Assembly: GCA_964621165.1 (NCBI GenBank)
Contig: CAZULC010000002.1
Location: forward strand, 248,001-312,000
Direction of reading: 5' to 3'
Source of the DNA: UMGS1696 sp964621165
Lineage (GTDB): Bacteria; Bacillota; Clostridia; Oscillospirales; CAG-272
Length of the DNA stretch: 64,000 nt
Below are positions 52,695 to 62,784 of the stretch, in pieces. A program made the translations under genes and the position numbers. The first letter of the stretch is position 1, and each line of letters starts with the position of its first letter. Under the pieces are notes generated by a model. The model was not told where the DNA came from and did no database searches. It was given only the letters and a program-made list of their open reading frames with translations.

Positions 52695-53858
52695 ATGGAC
52701 AAGGTTAGATTCGGCGTTATCGGCATTGGTAACATGGGTTCGTCCCACGTCCACAACCTTTTCGAGAATAAGGTTCCCGGAGCTGTTTTGACGGCAGTCT
52801 GCGATGTGAAGCCTTCCCGTCTCGAATGGGCGAAGGGCGTATGCGGCGACAGCGTGGCTTATTTTGCCGACTCCCACGAGCTTATCACAAGCGGACTGGT
52901 TGACGCGGTAATGATTGCCACTCCCCACTACTACCACCCGATTATCGGTATTGACGCCTTTGAGCATGAACTGAACGTTCTTTCCGAAAAGCCAATCGGC
53001 GTTTACACAAAGGGAATTTATCCCTTCATGGAAGCCGCGAAGAAGAGCGGGAAAGCTTTCGGTATCATGTACAATCAGAGAACCAACAAGCTCTACCAGA
53101 AAATGCGCGAGATGGTAAAGGACGGCTCCCTCGGCGAGCTAAAGAGATGCATCTGGGTTATCACCGACTGGTACCGCTCACAGGCTTACTACAACAGCGG
53201 CGGATGGAGAGCTACATGGGCAGGTGAAGGCGGCGGTGTTCTTCTCAACCAATGCCCCCACAACCTCGACCTGTGGCAGTGGATTTTCGGCATGCCCTCA
53301 GCTATATATGCAAACTGCGAAATCGGCAAGTACCACGACATCGAGGTAGAGGACGACGTCACCGCTATAGCCAAGTACTCGAACGGCGCAACCGGCGTAT
53401 TTGTCACTACAACTGGCGAATATCCCGGAACAAACCGCCTCGAAATCACGGGTTCAAAGGGCAAGCTGGTTTACGAGTCCGGCAGACTGATGTACACCAA
53501 GCTGTCAGTGGACGAGCGGGAATTCACATTCTCAACAAATGAAGGCTTCGCAAGAATCCCGAACGAAACCACCGAGATCAAGATTGAAAACGGCGGCGGT
53601 GAACAGCACGTGGGAATCCTCAAGAACTTCACCAACCACATTCTCAACGGGGAAGAGCTTTTAGCTCCCGGATACGAGGGCATCAATGGACTGTCAATAT
53701 CCAACGCTATGATGCTTTCGTCATGGACCGGAAAGTGGGTGGAGCTTCCCAACGACGGCGAGGAATTCTACGCGGCTCTCATGGAAAAGGTCAAGAATTC
53801 CAAGAAAAAGGAAGACACGGACATAGTCTTCGACACAACCGGAAGCTACGGAAAATAA
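52695..53858 (+). CDS. Gfo/Idh/MocA-family NAD(P)-dependent oxidoreductase
   Basis: 387 residues. Rossmann nucleotide site RFGVIGIGNMGSSHVHNL (about 4-21), the EKP motif in LSEKPIG (about 96-102), and the C-terminal substrate domain beginning near GELKRCIWVITDWYRS. Oxidises or reduces a sugar, inositol or similar alcohol. AAAGGAG precedes the ATG. The convergent ThuA-like gene, a usual neighbour of this family, suggests the same sugar pathway. Confidence 0.88.
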   Translation: MDKVRFGVIGIGNMGSSHVHNLFENKVPGAVLTAVCDVKPSRLEWAKGVCGDSVAYFADSHELITSGLVDAVMIATPHYYHPIIGIDAFEHELNVLSEKPIGVYTKGIYPFMEAAKKSGKAFGIMYNQRTNKLYQKMREMVKDGSLGELKRCIWVITDWYRSQAYYNSGGWRATWAGEGGGVLLNQCPHNLDLWQWIFGMPSAIYANCEIGKYHDIEVEDDVTAIAKYSNGATGVFVTTTGEYPGTNRLEITGSKGKLVYESGRLMYTKLSVDEREFTFSTNEGFARIPNETTEIKIENGGGEQHVGILKNFTNHILNGEELLAPGYEGINGLSISNAMMLSSWTGKWVELPNDGEEFYAALMEKVKNSKKKEDTDIVFDTTGSYGK

Positions 53859-53871
53859 TTGAATCAAAAAA

Positions 53872-53907
53872 GGTCTCTCGATATTTCACGGGAGGCCTTA
53901 ATTTTTT
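53872..53907 (+). terminator. terminator after the Gfo/Idh/MocA gene
   Basis: GGTCTCTCG (53872-53880) pairs with CGGGAGGCC (53889-53897) using two G-T pairs, flanked by AAAAAA before and TTTTTT after. Confidence 0.75.
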
Positions 53908-53983
53908 GGTTTGCTTGAAGTTTAGGTTAGCTTAAATAGCACTTATCGGTGATTCAGCCAGACAAAACCGCCGGAATTTAACC

Positions 53984-54694
53984 TTACTTCACCGTCGGAG
54001 GAACCCAGCCGTATTTGTAGCTGTCGGACTTCGGGGTGCAGACGTATTTCGCCGCATTGATGAGGACCCGCTGAACTTCCTTGTTGTGGTAGGTCGGAAC
54101 GGATTCGTGACCGGGACGGAAGTAGAAGATTTTGCCGCGTCCTCTCCTGTAAACGCATCCACTGCGGAATACCTCTCCTCCTGTGAACCAGCTGATGAAG
54201 AGAAGCTCGTCCGGCGCGGGAACTCTGAAATTCTCGCCGTAGGTTTCCTCATGCTCGAGGATGATGTTCTCACCGATTCCCTCCGTGATGGGATGTCCCT
54301 GTTCTATGACCCAGAGAATCTCCTTGTCGCCGGACTCACGCCACTTCAAGTCCCCTGAGGGTGTGCCGCAGAGCTTCGAGAACACCTTCGACGCGTGTCC
54401 TGAGTGGAGAACCACAAGTCCCATACCGTTGTAAACGTGACGGCATACCCGGTCAACTACCTCGTCGGGTACGTCGCCGTGTCTCATGTGACCCCACCAG
54501 AAGAGAACGTCCGTGTCGTTCAGAACATCCTCAGTCAGGCCGCATTCCGGGTCGTCAAGTGTGGCGGTGCGTACATCGTAGCCTGCTTCCTCGAGAAAAC
54601 GCTTGATGCACATGTGAATACCGTCGGGATAAATCGATCGAACGGCTTCGTCGCACTTCTCGTGCATAAATTCGTTCCATACTGTGATTTTCAT
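53984..54694 (-). CDS. ThuA-like protein (trehalose-utilisation family)
   Basis: 236 residues from the ATG at 54694, with GGAG seven bases before it; a TTG 21 bases earlier is unlikely since it overlaps that site. Class I glutamine-amidotransferase-like fold of the ThuA family: KITVWNEFMHEKCD start, DVLFWWGHMRHGDV and GLVVLHSGHASKVF near 100, then GGEVFRSGCVYRRGRGKIFYFRPGHE. ThuA family members form keto-sugars or bind sugars in disaccharide use. Convergent to the oxidoreductase; own promoter. Confidence 0.82.
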   Translation of the reverse strand: MKITVWNEFMHEKCDEAVRSIYPDGIHMCIKRFLEEAGYDVRTATLDDPECGLTEDVLNDTDVLFWWGHMRHGDVPDEVVDRVCRHVYNGMGLVVLHSGHASKVFSKLCGTPSGDLKWRESGDKEILWVIEQGHPITEGIGENIILEHEETYGENFRVPAPDELLFISWFTGGEVFRSGCVYRRGRGKIFYFRPGHESVPTYHNKEVQRVLINAAKYVCTPKSDSYKYGWVPPTVK

Positions 54695-54749
54695 TTTCGT
54701 CTCCTTATCCGCCAAAAGGCTGAATTTAAATCAATTTTAACTTTTTAAC

Positions 54750-54778
54750 ATTCTATCATAAAAAACAGCGTATTGCAA
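54750..54778 (-). promoter_or_regulatory. promoter of the ThuA-like gene
   Basis: On the minus strand -35 TTGCAA (54778-54773) and -10 TAGAAT (54755-54750), spacer 17 bases. Confidence 0.65.
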
Positions 54779-54853
54779 GAGATTTTTGTGAATTATTTCA
54801 TAATCTAAAAATTCAAATGTACTGTGAACCGTGCGGCACTCCAAACTCCAAAT

Positions 54854-56680
54854 TCAGGTGTACTGCGCGCTGTGGAGGGAATAGTAGAACCCCTTTTTCG
54901 CCATAAGCTCGTCGTGACTGCCTGACTCCACCACACGGCCTTCCCGCAGAACGAAAATTATGTCCGCGTGTCGAACCGTTGACAGTCTGTGCGCTATGAC
55001 AAACGACGTGCGTCCCTCCATCAGCTCGCCCATCGCCTTCTGAATCCGCATTTCCGTCATGCTGTCCACATTTGACGTAGCTTCGTCGAGAATCAGAATC
55101 GGCGACGACGAAATCATAGCCCGGGCGATGGTGATGAGTTGCTTCTGACCCTTTGAGATGTTCACACCGTCGTCGGTGAGGACTGTGTCGTAGCCGTTTG
55201 GCAAGCCCTTGATGAAGGAGTCAATTCCGGCGGCTTTTGCGGCGGCTTCGATTTTCTCCCGGGGAACGTCGTGGGACGAACCGTAGGCTATGTTTTCGGC
55301 AATCGTTCCACCGAACAGCCACGTGTCCTGAAGCACCATTGTGTAGGCTTTTCTCACGGACTTGCGCGCGGCTGACTTTATATCCGTATGCTCAAGCTCG
55401 ATTTTTCCTGAATCCGGGTCGTAGAAGCGCATTAGTAAGTTGATTATTGTTGTCTTTCCCGCACCGGTTGGGCCAACGATTGCAGCGCAGGTTCCAGGCC
55501 TGAGGTTCATGCACAGGTTGTATATAATCTGTTTTTCTTTACTGTAACCGAAGTTGACGTTCTTGATGTCCACCTGACCTAGGACGGGAATCTTGTGGGA
55601 ATCCATGGATTTTTCGCTGCCGAACACCGGGGCGTCTTCTTTGTCTGCGGATTCCTCTTCCTCGTCGAGTAACCTGAACACTCGCTCGGCTGCTGCGGCT
55701 GCGGACTGGAGTTCGTTGAGGATATTCGCCGTCTCGTTGATGGGTCCGCTGAACTTCCGGGAGTACAGTACATAGGAAGAAATATTTCCAATTGTGATAG
55801 TTCCAGCAAGGTAGAGCAAGGAGCCGAAGACTGACACAAGGGTCAGGGAAATGTTGTTGATGAAGTTGACGGTTGGTCCAACGGTTGAGCCGTAGTAGTC
55901 AGCCTTATAGTAAGCGTCGGCGGCAGTTTTGTTTCGTGCGGCGAAACGTTCAATCATTGTAGGCTCCACGCTGTAAGCACGCACCGTTTTCTGTCCGCTC
56001 AGGCATTCCTCGGCGTAACCGTTCAGCTCGCCCAACTTTCCGCTTCTCGCGCGGAACAGGGGACGGAATATGCTCGCCATTTTGCCGGTGGTTAGAATCG
56101 ACAGTGGTACGGTCACGGCGAAAACCAGACACAGTTTGGGAGAGATTTTAAGCATCATTATAAACGATCCGGAAACCGTTACCACACTGGTGACAATCTG
56201 CACTAGGTCCGTTGACAGGGTGGAGTTGATGGTGTCTATGTCGTAGGATATGCGGGATATTATGTCGCCGGTTTGGTTTTTGTCGAAATACTCCACCTTC
56301 ATCCGCATGAGCTTGGCGAAAATGTCCTCGCGCATCTTCTTAACTATCCCGCGGGAGAGGTTTATCATGACAATCTGCAGAATATACGCTGTCACGCCGG
56401 AGATGATGTAGGCGACGAGCATGAGTATGCAGTAGTACGCCACTTTCTCAAAATCCGCCTGTCCTTTGTCGATTCCGATGGCGTCAATCGCCTTGCCGGA
56501 CAACTCGGGTCCGATGAGCGAGAGCAGGTTTGAGACGATGGAGATAACAAGTGCGAGAACATAGCCCCATTTGAAGCGGTACATGTATTTTCCCAGCCGG
56601 AGAAGCACCTTGAGCTTTTTTTTCGACACATTGCCGACTACGGTGTCCTCCGGTCGGGTGACTTTTGGTCCTCTATTCAA
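54854..56680 (-). CDS. ABC exporter half-transporter, catalytic-site subunit
   Basis: 608 residues: six membrane segments (about 30-330) and a C-terminal ATPase with Walker A GPTGAGKTT, Q-loop MVLQDTWLFGGT, signature ISKGQ in place of LSGGQ, Walker B LILDEATSNVD with catalytic Glu, and switch His in VIAHRLST. It overlaps the upstream partner gene by eight bases and forms a heterodimer with it. In such pairs (BmrCD, LmrCD, TM287/288) this subunit supplies the intact Walker B Glu. Substrate could be a drug, lipid or peptide. Confidence 0.9.
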   Translation of the reverse strand: MNRGPKVTRPEDTVVGNVSKKKLKVLLRLGKYMYRFKWGYVLALVISIVSNLLSLIGPELSGKAIDAIGIDKGQADFEKVAYYCILMLVAYIISGVTAYILQIVMINLSRGIVKKMREDIFAKLMRMKVEYFDKNQTGDIISRISYDIDTINSTLSTDLVQIVTSVVTVSGSFIMMLKISPKLCLVFAVTVPLSILTTGKMASIFRPLFRARSGKLGELNGYAEECLSGQKTVRAYSVEPTMIERFAARNKTAADAYYKADYYGSTVGPTVNFINNISLTLVSVFGSLLYLAGTITIGNISSYVLYSRKFSGPINETANILNELQSAAAAAERVFRLLDEEEESADKEDAPVFGSEKSMDSHKIPVLGQVDIKNVNFGYSKEKQIIYNLCMNLRPGTCAAIVGPTGAGKTTIINLLMRFYDPDSGKIELEHTDIKSAARKSVRKAYTMVLQDTWLFGGTIAENIAYGSSHDVPREKIEAAAKAAGIDSFIKGLPNGYDTVLTDDGVNISKGQKQLITIARAMISSSPILILDEATSNVDSMTEMRIQKAMGELMEGRTSFVIAHRLSTVRHADIIFVLREGRVVESGSHDELMAKKGFYYSLHSAQYT

Positions 56681-58427
56681 GAAGCGCGCCTCCCATCTGT
56701 GAATCGTTGATTTCCCGGTACAGCGGACAGGACTCTAAAAGTTCCTTATGAGTGCCGCGTCCGGTGATTTTGCCGTCCTCCATTACGAGAATCAGGTTTG
56801 AGTGCATGATTGACGATATTCTCTGCGCTACAATTACCGAGGTGGTCTGACCGCTGTAGTTTTCCCGTATCGCTGCCCGGAGTCTTGCGTCGGTTGCGTA
56901 GTCCAGTGCGCTTGAGCTGTCGTCGAGGACTAAAATTTCGGGGTTTCCTGAGAGGGCGCGGCTTAAAATCACCCTCTGCTTCTGTCCTCCCGACAGGTTC
57001 GAGCCTTTGATTGTCAGCTCAAAGTCAAGCCCACCTTCTTTTTCGTTGATGAACGGCATTGCCTGAGCATTTTCCGCGCCTTTTATAACGTCCCCTTCAC
57101 TCAGATCACGACCGAAGGCTATGTTGGAGTAGAGCGTGTCCGCGAACAGGAAGTCGTTCTGGAAAGCCGCGCCGAACTTCTTTGATATTTCATCCCGGCT
57201 CATGGCGCGAACATCAACACCGTCGATCAGCACCCGCCCGGAGTCCACGTCGTACTGGCGCATGAGAAGCGCGATCAGCGTGGTTTTTCCCGAGCCGGTG
57301 GGGCCTATGATTCCGAGGGTTTCGTTTTCTTTCAGAACAAATGACACGTCGTCAATGTCGTTCTTCACTCCGCCGTAGGAGAAGCAGACGTGGTCAAACT
57401 CAATCTTCGGGTGTTTATCGTTGGAGGCGCCTGATTTTTCCGCGTATTTTGGATCCGGCACCATGTCGTAGGGGGCGTCAAGTACTTCTCCGATACGCTT
57501 GGCTGACGCGATTCCACGGGAGGAGTTGACGAAAATTCTCGTGACGCTCATCAGCGCGTTGATTATTATGGTGAAATATGACGTGAAAGCGATGATTTTT
57601 CCGGTTTCCGACACTCCGGCGTTGACCCGGTAGGCTCCCACGGCAATGACTGCCACAAGTCCTATATTAAGGAAGAGATTTATAAGGGGGTTCGTCAGTC
57701 CCATGGTGAGGGCGGCGTTTCTCTCGGCTTTGGTCAGGGCGGCGTTCATTTTGTCAAATCTCGCAGTCTCGCTTTCCTCACGTCCGAGAGCCTTGATGAT
57801 TCTCACTCCTTGGGCGTTCTCACGCACTACTCTTGTCATGTCATCTGTCGCCACCTGCTGTTCGGTGTAGAGGGGAACGCCTTTTGTCGTAATCAGGTAG
57901 ACCGATATTGCGATAAACGGCATGACCGCCACAAGCACCAGCGTCAGCACCGGCTCCATGGAAAACGCAACGATAACCCCGCCGACCAAAAGACAGGGCG
58001 CACGGACTCCAAGCCGCTGGACCATGTTTACCATCTGATGTATGTTGTACGTGTCCGAGGTCAGGCGGGACTCAAGGGACGGTATGGTGAAGCTGTCAAT
58101 CTGCCGGGCGGACAGGTAGGAAATTCTCGAGAACAGGTCGTTGCGGATTTTTTCGGTTGAGTCCCGGGCCACCTTTGCCGCTATTCGGTTGGCTCCAACG
58201 TTGCCGGAAATCGCCAGAACCGAGCAGACCAGCATCAAGAGTCCCGAGACGTAAATCATGGTTTTGTTCTCGGTTGGAACCACGTCGTCGATTATGTAGG
58301 ACAGCAGCATCGGCAGGAACAAATCCATCACCGTGCCGCCGAACTTTATTATAAAGCCGAGGATCATCCTTTTCCAGAACGGCTTCACGTATTTTACAAT
58401 ATACCTCAAGTTCTTCATCCACTCCAT
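56673..58427 (-). CDS. ABC exporter half-transporter, degenerate-site subunit
   Basis: 584 residues, six membrane segments and an ATPase domain. Walker A GPTGSGKTT and signature LSGGQKQR are standard, but Walker B ends LVLDDSSSALD, so the catalytic Glu is Asp, and the switch His is Gln (VIVAQRISS). It is the partner of the 608-residue subunit encoded next, whose signature is the altered one, so the three defects meet in a single ATP site. Transcribed from its own promoter in the divergent gap to the broken sigma gene. Confidence 0.9.
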   Translation of the reverse strand: MEWMKNLRYIVKYVKPFWKRMILGFIIKFGGTVMDLFLPMLLSYIIDDVVPTENKTMIYVSGLLMLVCSVLAISGNVGANRIAAKVARDSTEKIRNDLFSRISYLSARQIDSFTIPSLESRLTSDTYNIHQMVNMVQRLGVRAPCLLVGGVIVAFSMEPVLTLVLVAVMPFIAISVYLITTKGVPLYTEQQVATDDMTRVVRENAQGVRIIKALGREESETARFDKMNAALTKAERNAALTMGLTNPLINLFLNIGLVAVIAVGAYRVNAGVSETGKIIAFTSYFTIIINALMSVTRIFVNSSRGIASAKRIGEVLDAPYDMVPDPKYAEKSGASNDKHPKIEFDHVCFSYGGVKNDIDDVSFVLKENETLGIIGPTGSGKTTLIALLMRQYDVDSGRVLIDGVDVRAMSRDEISKKFGAAFQNDFLFADTLYSNIAFGRDLSEGDVIKGAENAQAMPFINEKEGGLDFELTIKGSNLSGGQKQRVILSRALSGNPEILVLDDSSSALDYATDARLRAAIRENYSGQTTSVIVAQRISSIMHSNLILVMEDGKITGRGTHKELLESCPLYREINDSQMGGALLE

Positions 58428-58459
58428 TGCAATTTTTAAAATTTTTTCACTTTATTTTA

Positions 58460-58488
58460 ATTATATCATATTTGAAACAAAACTGCAA
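58460..58488 (-). promoter_or_regulatory. promoter of the ABC exporter operon
   Basis: On the minus strand -35 TTGCAG (58488-58483) and -10 TATAAT (58465-58460), spacer 17 bases. The -35 box overlaps a GAAACAAAACTG word that recurs before the sigma gene. Confidence 0.72.
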
Positions 58489-58642
58489 TAAATTACGCAA
58501 AATTTACAGGAAGTTTTTAATGTAAAAACGGTTTTGTGATATAAAAAATGAGGTAATCTTAAAAAAATCCAAAAAAATTTTCTCAAGGAGTAAACCTTTC
58601 CTATCCCCGCTTGTTTATATAGCATTGCGCGAAACAAAACTG
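58474..58642. repeat. 12-base word repeated on both sides of the divergent gap
   Basis: GAAACAAAACTG occurs at 58474-58485 and 58631-58642, in direct orientation within the 234-base gap between the ABC operon and the broken sigma gene. The second copy follows an inverted TTGTTT...AAACAA pair. Possibly a shared regulator site. Confidence 0.5.
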
Positions 58643-58661
58643 TACAGTAAAGGAAGCATAT

Positions 58662-61244
58662 ATGTTCTACAAAGGCAAAGACGACGAAACCCTTGTAAAT
58701 CTCACCCTTCGCGGCGAGCAGGACGCGTATGAGGAGCTGGTGGAACGCTGGAAAAAGGCGGTTATGTCCTCCGGCAATGTTCGTGCTGAACGACAGCTAC
58801 CTTGCGGAGGACGCGGCTCAGGACGCATTCATAACGGCATGGACCAAGCTGGAAAGACTGCAAAATCCGGTTAGGTTCGGGGTCTGGGTGAGAAAAATCG
58901 CCAGAAACTGTGCGCTGAATATGATATCCCGTGAGCAGCAGCTGGTGGACTACGGACTCGACTACTGCAGCGGCGACGAAAACGGATATTATTCCATTGC
59001 CGACCGGGTTCAGTACGAGGAATGGTGCAGGGGCGAGGGGGAGCTTGAGGCAGGCGGGAACGAACTTCTCGAGGGCAGTATCGAGCTGCTCCCGCAGAAA
59101 ATCCGTACCGTGATAAAACTGTACTACATAGAGGGTCACTCCATCCGCAAGATTGCGGGCATGCTGGGGTGCGCCGAGGGAACGGTGAAGAAGCAGCTCT
59201 ACAGCGGTCGGGATAAAATCAGAAAGGATTATGAAAACATGACAGTAAGCGAAACATTTGTAAAGAGAGTTATGGAGAGGGGAGAGCGGCTCAAGCGGTT
59301 TACTTTGCTCAACTCCAAGGATGGATTCCGGGAAGAATATGCCGGAGTCAAGGCGGACCTCGGGAAGCTGCCGGAGAATGAGGAAAGATACCACGCCGAA
59401 GCTGACGTTTTAAAGTTAGGATGGTGGTATAATGCCGAGGAAAAAAGCGACGAGCTTCTTGTATTGATTAAAGACCGTGCCGAAAGAGGTAAAAACGAAG
59501 ATGTTATGATGACAGTTGTGTATGTTGAGAAGCTAAAGTTGTCTGGTAAGGCGAGATGTGAGCTGATGAAGGATGTCCAAATACCATATCTCGAGAAGCT
59601 TGGATTCAGATATACTATAAACTATGTGAGATTCTGGTTGGGATTCGAATACATGGGTTTGAGCAAGCTCGATGAAGCCGCACAGGAGTATAATTTTATC
59701 ATTAACGCAAACCTGAGGGATGACTGCTATTACGCTTTGGCTATGTCTGCTCTTGAGTGCATGGAACTGCGGAAAAAACACAGTCAGGCAGTGAAAACGG
59801 AGTACACTGTAACGGCGGAAGAATGGAAAAAGGCCGACGGTAAGCTGTATATGATACAGGAACCCAGGTATAACAGCGGCGAATGGCGGGACGATATTCC
59901 TCTCGGATATTTTGCGGGATTATGCGACCGTATCATCTATGCATCTATGACGAAAATCTCCCTCTCGGCGGCGTTACCATAGGCTCCGACGGTTCCAAAC
60001 GGGTTCACGCGGAGGACGGGGTCAGCGTTGAGACTCCCATATGAATTATCGAGGAATGTGAAAGGTGGACATGCGAAGAAAACGGACAACACTCGGAGAC
60101 ATACTTCAAGAAGGACGTGGGTATTGTCAAGCTGAAAACAAGCAGTGTCAAATTCCCAATTGTTCTCGAAAGCTGCAATATCGTCGGTGGAGAGGGTGCG
60201 CTTCCCACGGCAGCCGGAAACAGATGGAAGTACATCAGCCTTGGCAACAACGAGTTCAAGGAAGATTTCATGGATGTGGAAATCACGTATTCACAAAATG
60301 GCAGGTCGTTTGTAAAATACACTGCATTCATGATAAAGCACAATTACGACGAAAACAACTTCAAGGAAATGATGAGCGTTGCCGCCGAAAAATACTGGGA
60401 CGAAGAGAAAGATGATCTCACCAAGGAATCAGAGGCTGTCGCTTATGAATATCTGGGCAAGGCTAAAAAAATAGCCCGCACGGATTTACAGAAGGCTCAC
60501 AACACCGCTACTAAGAATGTAATGGACAGAGTCTTCATGCTTCCCGAGCTTAAGCCGGACTTGACGGAAAAGGGTATCTGGAATTTATTTATAACTTGCC
60601 ATACAGAAAAAAGAGATAGCGTTATTGATTTGATTGACGAACCTTACCAAAATTCCGGAGAAACGCAACGCTTTCAGTGGATAGTATCGGAAAACGGCGA
60701 GCCCGATGGCGTACACTGCAACTTCAGCTATGACATAATACAGAATATTCTCGACTGTATGTGGGACGACAAGTGGGTTGACGGTTACGAAACTGTTGCA
60801 AAAACAGATTTATGGGGTATCTATAAACTCGCTTCCCCTGTAAAAGTAAACGCCGTTTCGCCCCTTATAGTTGCAGGAGAAGAATTCAAAAACTGTCTCT
60901 GCGTTGCGTTTGAGTGCAAGGAGCAGGAGAATACACCGAAAGTCACACAAGCCCAATTCCGCGGACCACAGGAATACTACTACGCCCCAGGTGTGGGGAT
61001 CGTTCGAATGGTGCATCACTGCGTTGACGGAAAAACCACAACCTACGACCTGACCAAGTATTCCGGCACGGGCGAGGGGTATTTCCCGATAGTCGACGGC
61101 ATGGTTCGGCATTACGAAGCGGTGGATCTTGATAAAAACTACAGAGCATACTCAGAGTACACCTTTGTCAAGGATGAGGACGGAAGCGTAAAAATCTATG
61201 GCGATCTTTGCAGGATGAGGAAAGTCAATCCGGAAGAAAAGTAA
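58662..61244 (+). pseudogene. broken large sigma-70 (ECF-like) gene with C-terminal repeat domain
   Basis: Originally about 860 codons. Start MFYKGKDDETLVNLTL with region 2 (AYEELVERWKKAVMSS) in the first frame; a one-base excess near 58774 shifts the frame, after which region 2 goes on (LNDSYLAEDAAQDAFITAWTKL) and region 4 follows (SIRKIAGMLGCAEGTVKKQLYSGRDKI); a second shift near 59945 restores the first frame; and TGA at 60042 interrupts it. The end has two similar strands-rich units that contain SETYFKKDVGIVKLK and EYYYAPGVGIVRMVHH. All lesions lie in otherwise well-preserved frames, so decay is recent, or base-call errors are present. Confidence 0.8.
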
Positions 61245-61319
61245 AATCAAGTGTAAAGTGTAAAATAGCATAAAAACGTCGTCGGTGACTGTGAACCAGC
61301 AATCTGCGGCGGTATTCTT

Positions 61320-62741
61320 TTATTTTGCGCGGTAAACTCCGACGAAGGACAGCGTGGGTGCCACACGGGAGTCGGTTATTATAATGTACAGCTTATCAGT
61401 TTTAACATTGTCGAGAATCACAATCTTCTTGTAACCCACAACCGTGCCGGAATAAACTGTCGTGCGGACTCCGTCAATCTCGGCTTCAATGGTGAACCTC
61501 TCAATCCGTTGGCTCAGGCGTATGTTTTCCTTGAGAACCACCGCGCCAATCTCAGCCTCTTCAAAAAGGTCAACCGTGATTTCAGCCGTGACAACACCGT
61601 CAGAGGTGCGGAAGAAGCCGTCGTAGCTGTCGGTCAGTACGTTTTCAATCCCAAACCCGGGCAGGGAAGAGTCGGCGGTAATTTTAGCTGAGGGGAGCAG
61701 GTTGTCGGCAAAGGTGTGCCTGATGTAGTCCCCAAGCTCAGTCAGCCGCTTCACGTCGTTTTCATGGAACAGTCCCTCGGGCGTCGGTGGAACATTGAGC
61801 AGAAACATGGCGTTTCCGCCCACGGAGGAGTTGTAGATTCTTTTCAGCATACCGAGTGGCTTAACCCAGGAGTCCTCTTTTTTGTGGTAGAACCAGCCGG
61901 GTCTGATGGAGGTGTTCACCTCGGCCGGGTACCAGATGAAGTTTTCCTCCTCACGCATGAAATCGCGGCTGCCGAGATCCCGGTCGGAGGACTTGATTCC
62001 ACGTCGGCGGAATTTTGCGTCGTCCACCTGCTGGCTTTTCTTCTGCACCTTTTCGCTTCTCGCCATTCTTGCCGGAACAACGCTCCACTCGGATTCACGG
62101 GTCTTTCCCGCTTCGTTTCCGCACCAGCGAATATCGGGACCGCAGACGCTTATGCATGCGTTTGTCTGAAGCTTGCGTATGACGGAGTAGTACCTCGCCC
62201 AGTCGTAGACCTGCTTTTTTCCGTTTGCACCCTCGCCGCATGCACCGTCGAACCAGACTGAGAAAATCTCGCCGTAGTTTGAGAGAAGCTCCGTCAGCTG
62301 AGCTACAAAATAGTCGTCATATTCCAATCCCAGACCGTAGGAAGGGTTGTTTCTGTCCCAGGGGGAGAGATACACGCCGAACTTAAGTCCGTACTTCCTG
62401 CATGCGTCCGATACCTCGCGGACAATATCGCCCTTACCGTTTTTGTATGGGCTGGAGGCCACGGAATGCTTTGTGTATTTCGTCTGCCAGAGACAGAAGC
62501 CGTCGTGGTGTTTGCAGGTGAGAATCAGCCCCTTCATTCCGGCTGAAACACAGGTGCGCACCCACTGCTCGGCGTCCATTTTGGTGGGATTGAAGATTGC
62601 GGGGTCTTCCTTTCCCGTACCCCACTCGAGGTCGGTGTAGGTGTTCACCGAGAAATGCACGAAAGCGTAGAACTCCAGCTGCTGATAATTGAACTGTCGG
62701 TCCGTCGGCACGGTTCTGATAAGTCGCTCATCAAGTGTCAT
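61320..62741 (-). CDS. alpha-L-fucosidase, GH29
   Basis: 473 residues from the ATG at 62741, with GAAAGG before it; the frame is open further upstream but into a decayed gene. GH29 barrel: FYAFVHFSVNTY, LILTCKHHDGFCLW (HHDGF signature), YLSPWDRNN, and the nucleophile Asp in VWFDGACGEG (about 195). A C-terminal galactose-binding-like beta domain covers about 350-473. No signal peptide, so it acts on imported fucosyl-oligosaccharides such as those of mucin or milk sugars, which matches the hexosamine-kinase-like gene elsewhere in the window. Confidence 0.9.
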   Translation of the reverse strand: MTLDERLIRTVPTDRQFNYQQLEFYAFVHFSVNTYTDLEWGTGKEDPAIFNPTKMDAEQWVRTCVSAGMKGLILTCKHHDGFCLWQTKYTKHSVASSPYKNGKGDIVREVSDACRKYGLKFGVYLSPWDRNNPSYGLGLEYDDYFVAQLTELLSNYGEIFSVWFDGACGEGANGKKQVYDWARYYSVIRKLQTNACISVCGPDIRWCGNEAGKTRESEWSVVPARMARSEKVQKKSQQVDDAKFRRRGIKSSDRDLGSRDFMREEENFIWYPAEVNTSIRPGWFYHKKEDSWVKPLGMLKRIYNSSVGGNAMFLLNVPPTPEGLFHENDVKRLTELGDYIRHTFADNLLPSAKITADSSLPGFGIENVLTDSYDGFFRTSDGVVTAEITVDLFEEAEIGAVVLKENIRLSQRIERFTIEAEIDGVRTTVYSGTVVGYKKIVILDNVKTDKLYIIITDSRVAPTLSFVGVYRAK

Positions 62742-62784
62742 GATAATCCTTTCTTTAGGCGGTTGGATTGAGGCAGGGCGTCGG

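Noticed and set aside
54809..54865. 16-base near repeat at the end of the ABC gene
   Set aside because: Two copies of AAATTCAxxTGTACTG differ in two bases and look like a small local duplication with no clear role.
58771..58785. Programmed frameshift in the sigma gene
   Set aside because: No slippery heptamer or downstream structure is visible, and two further lesions follow.
58762..59394. Open frame antisense to the broken sigma gene
   Set aside because: It is a mirror of the sigma-70 coding frame with no own start signals.
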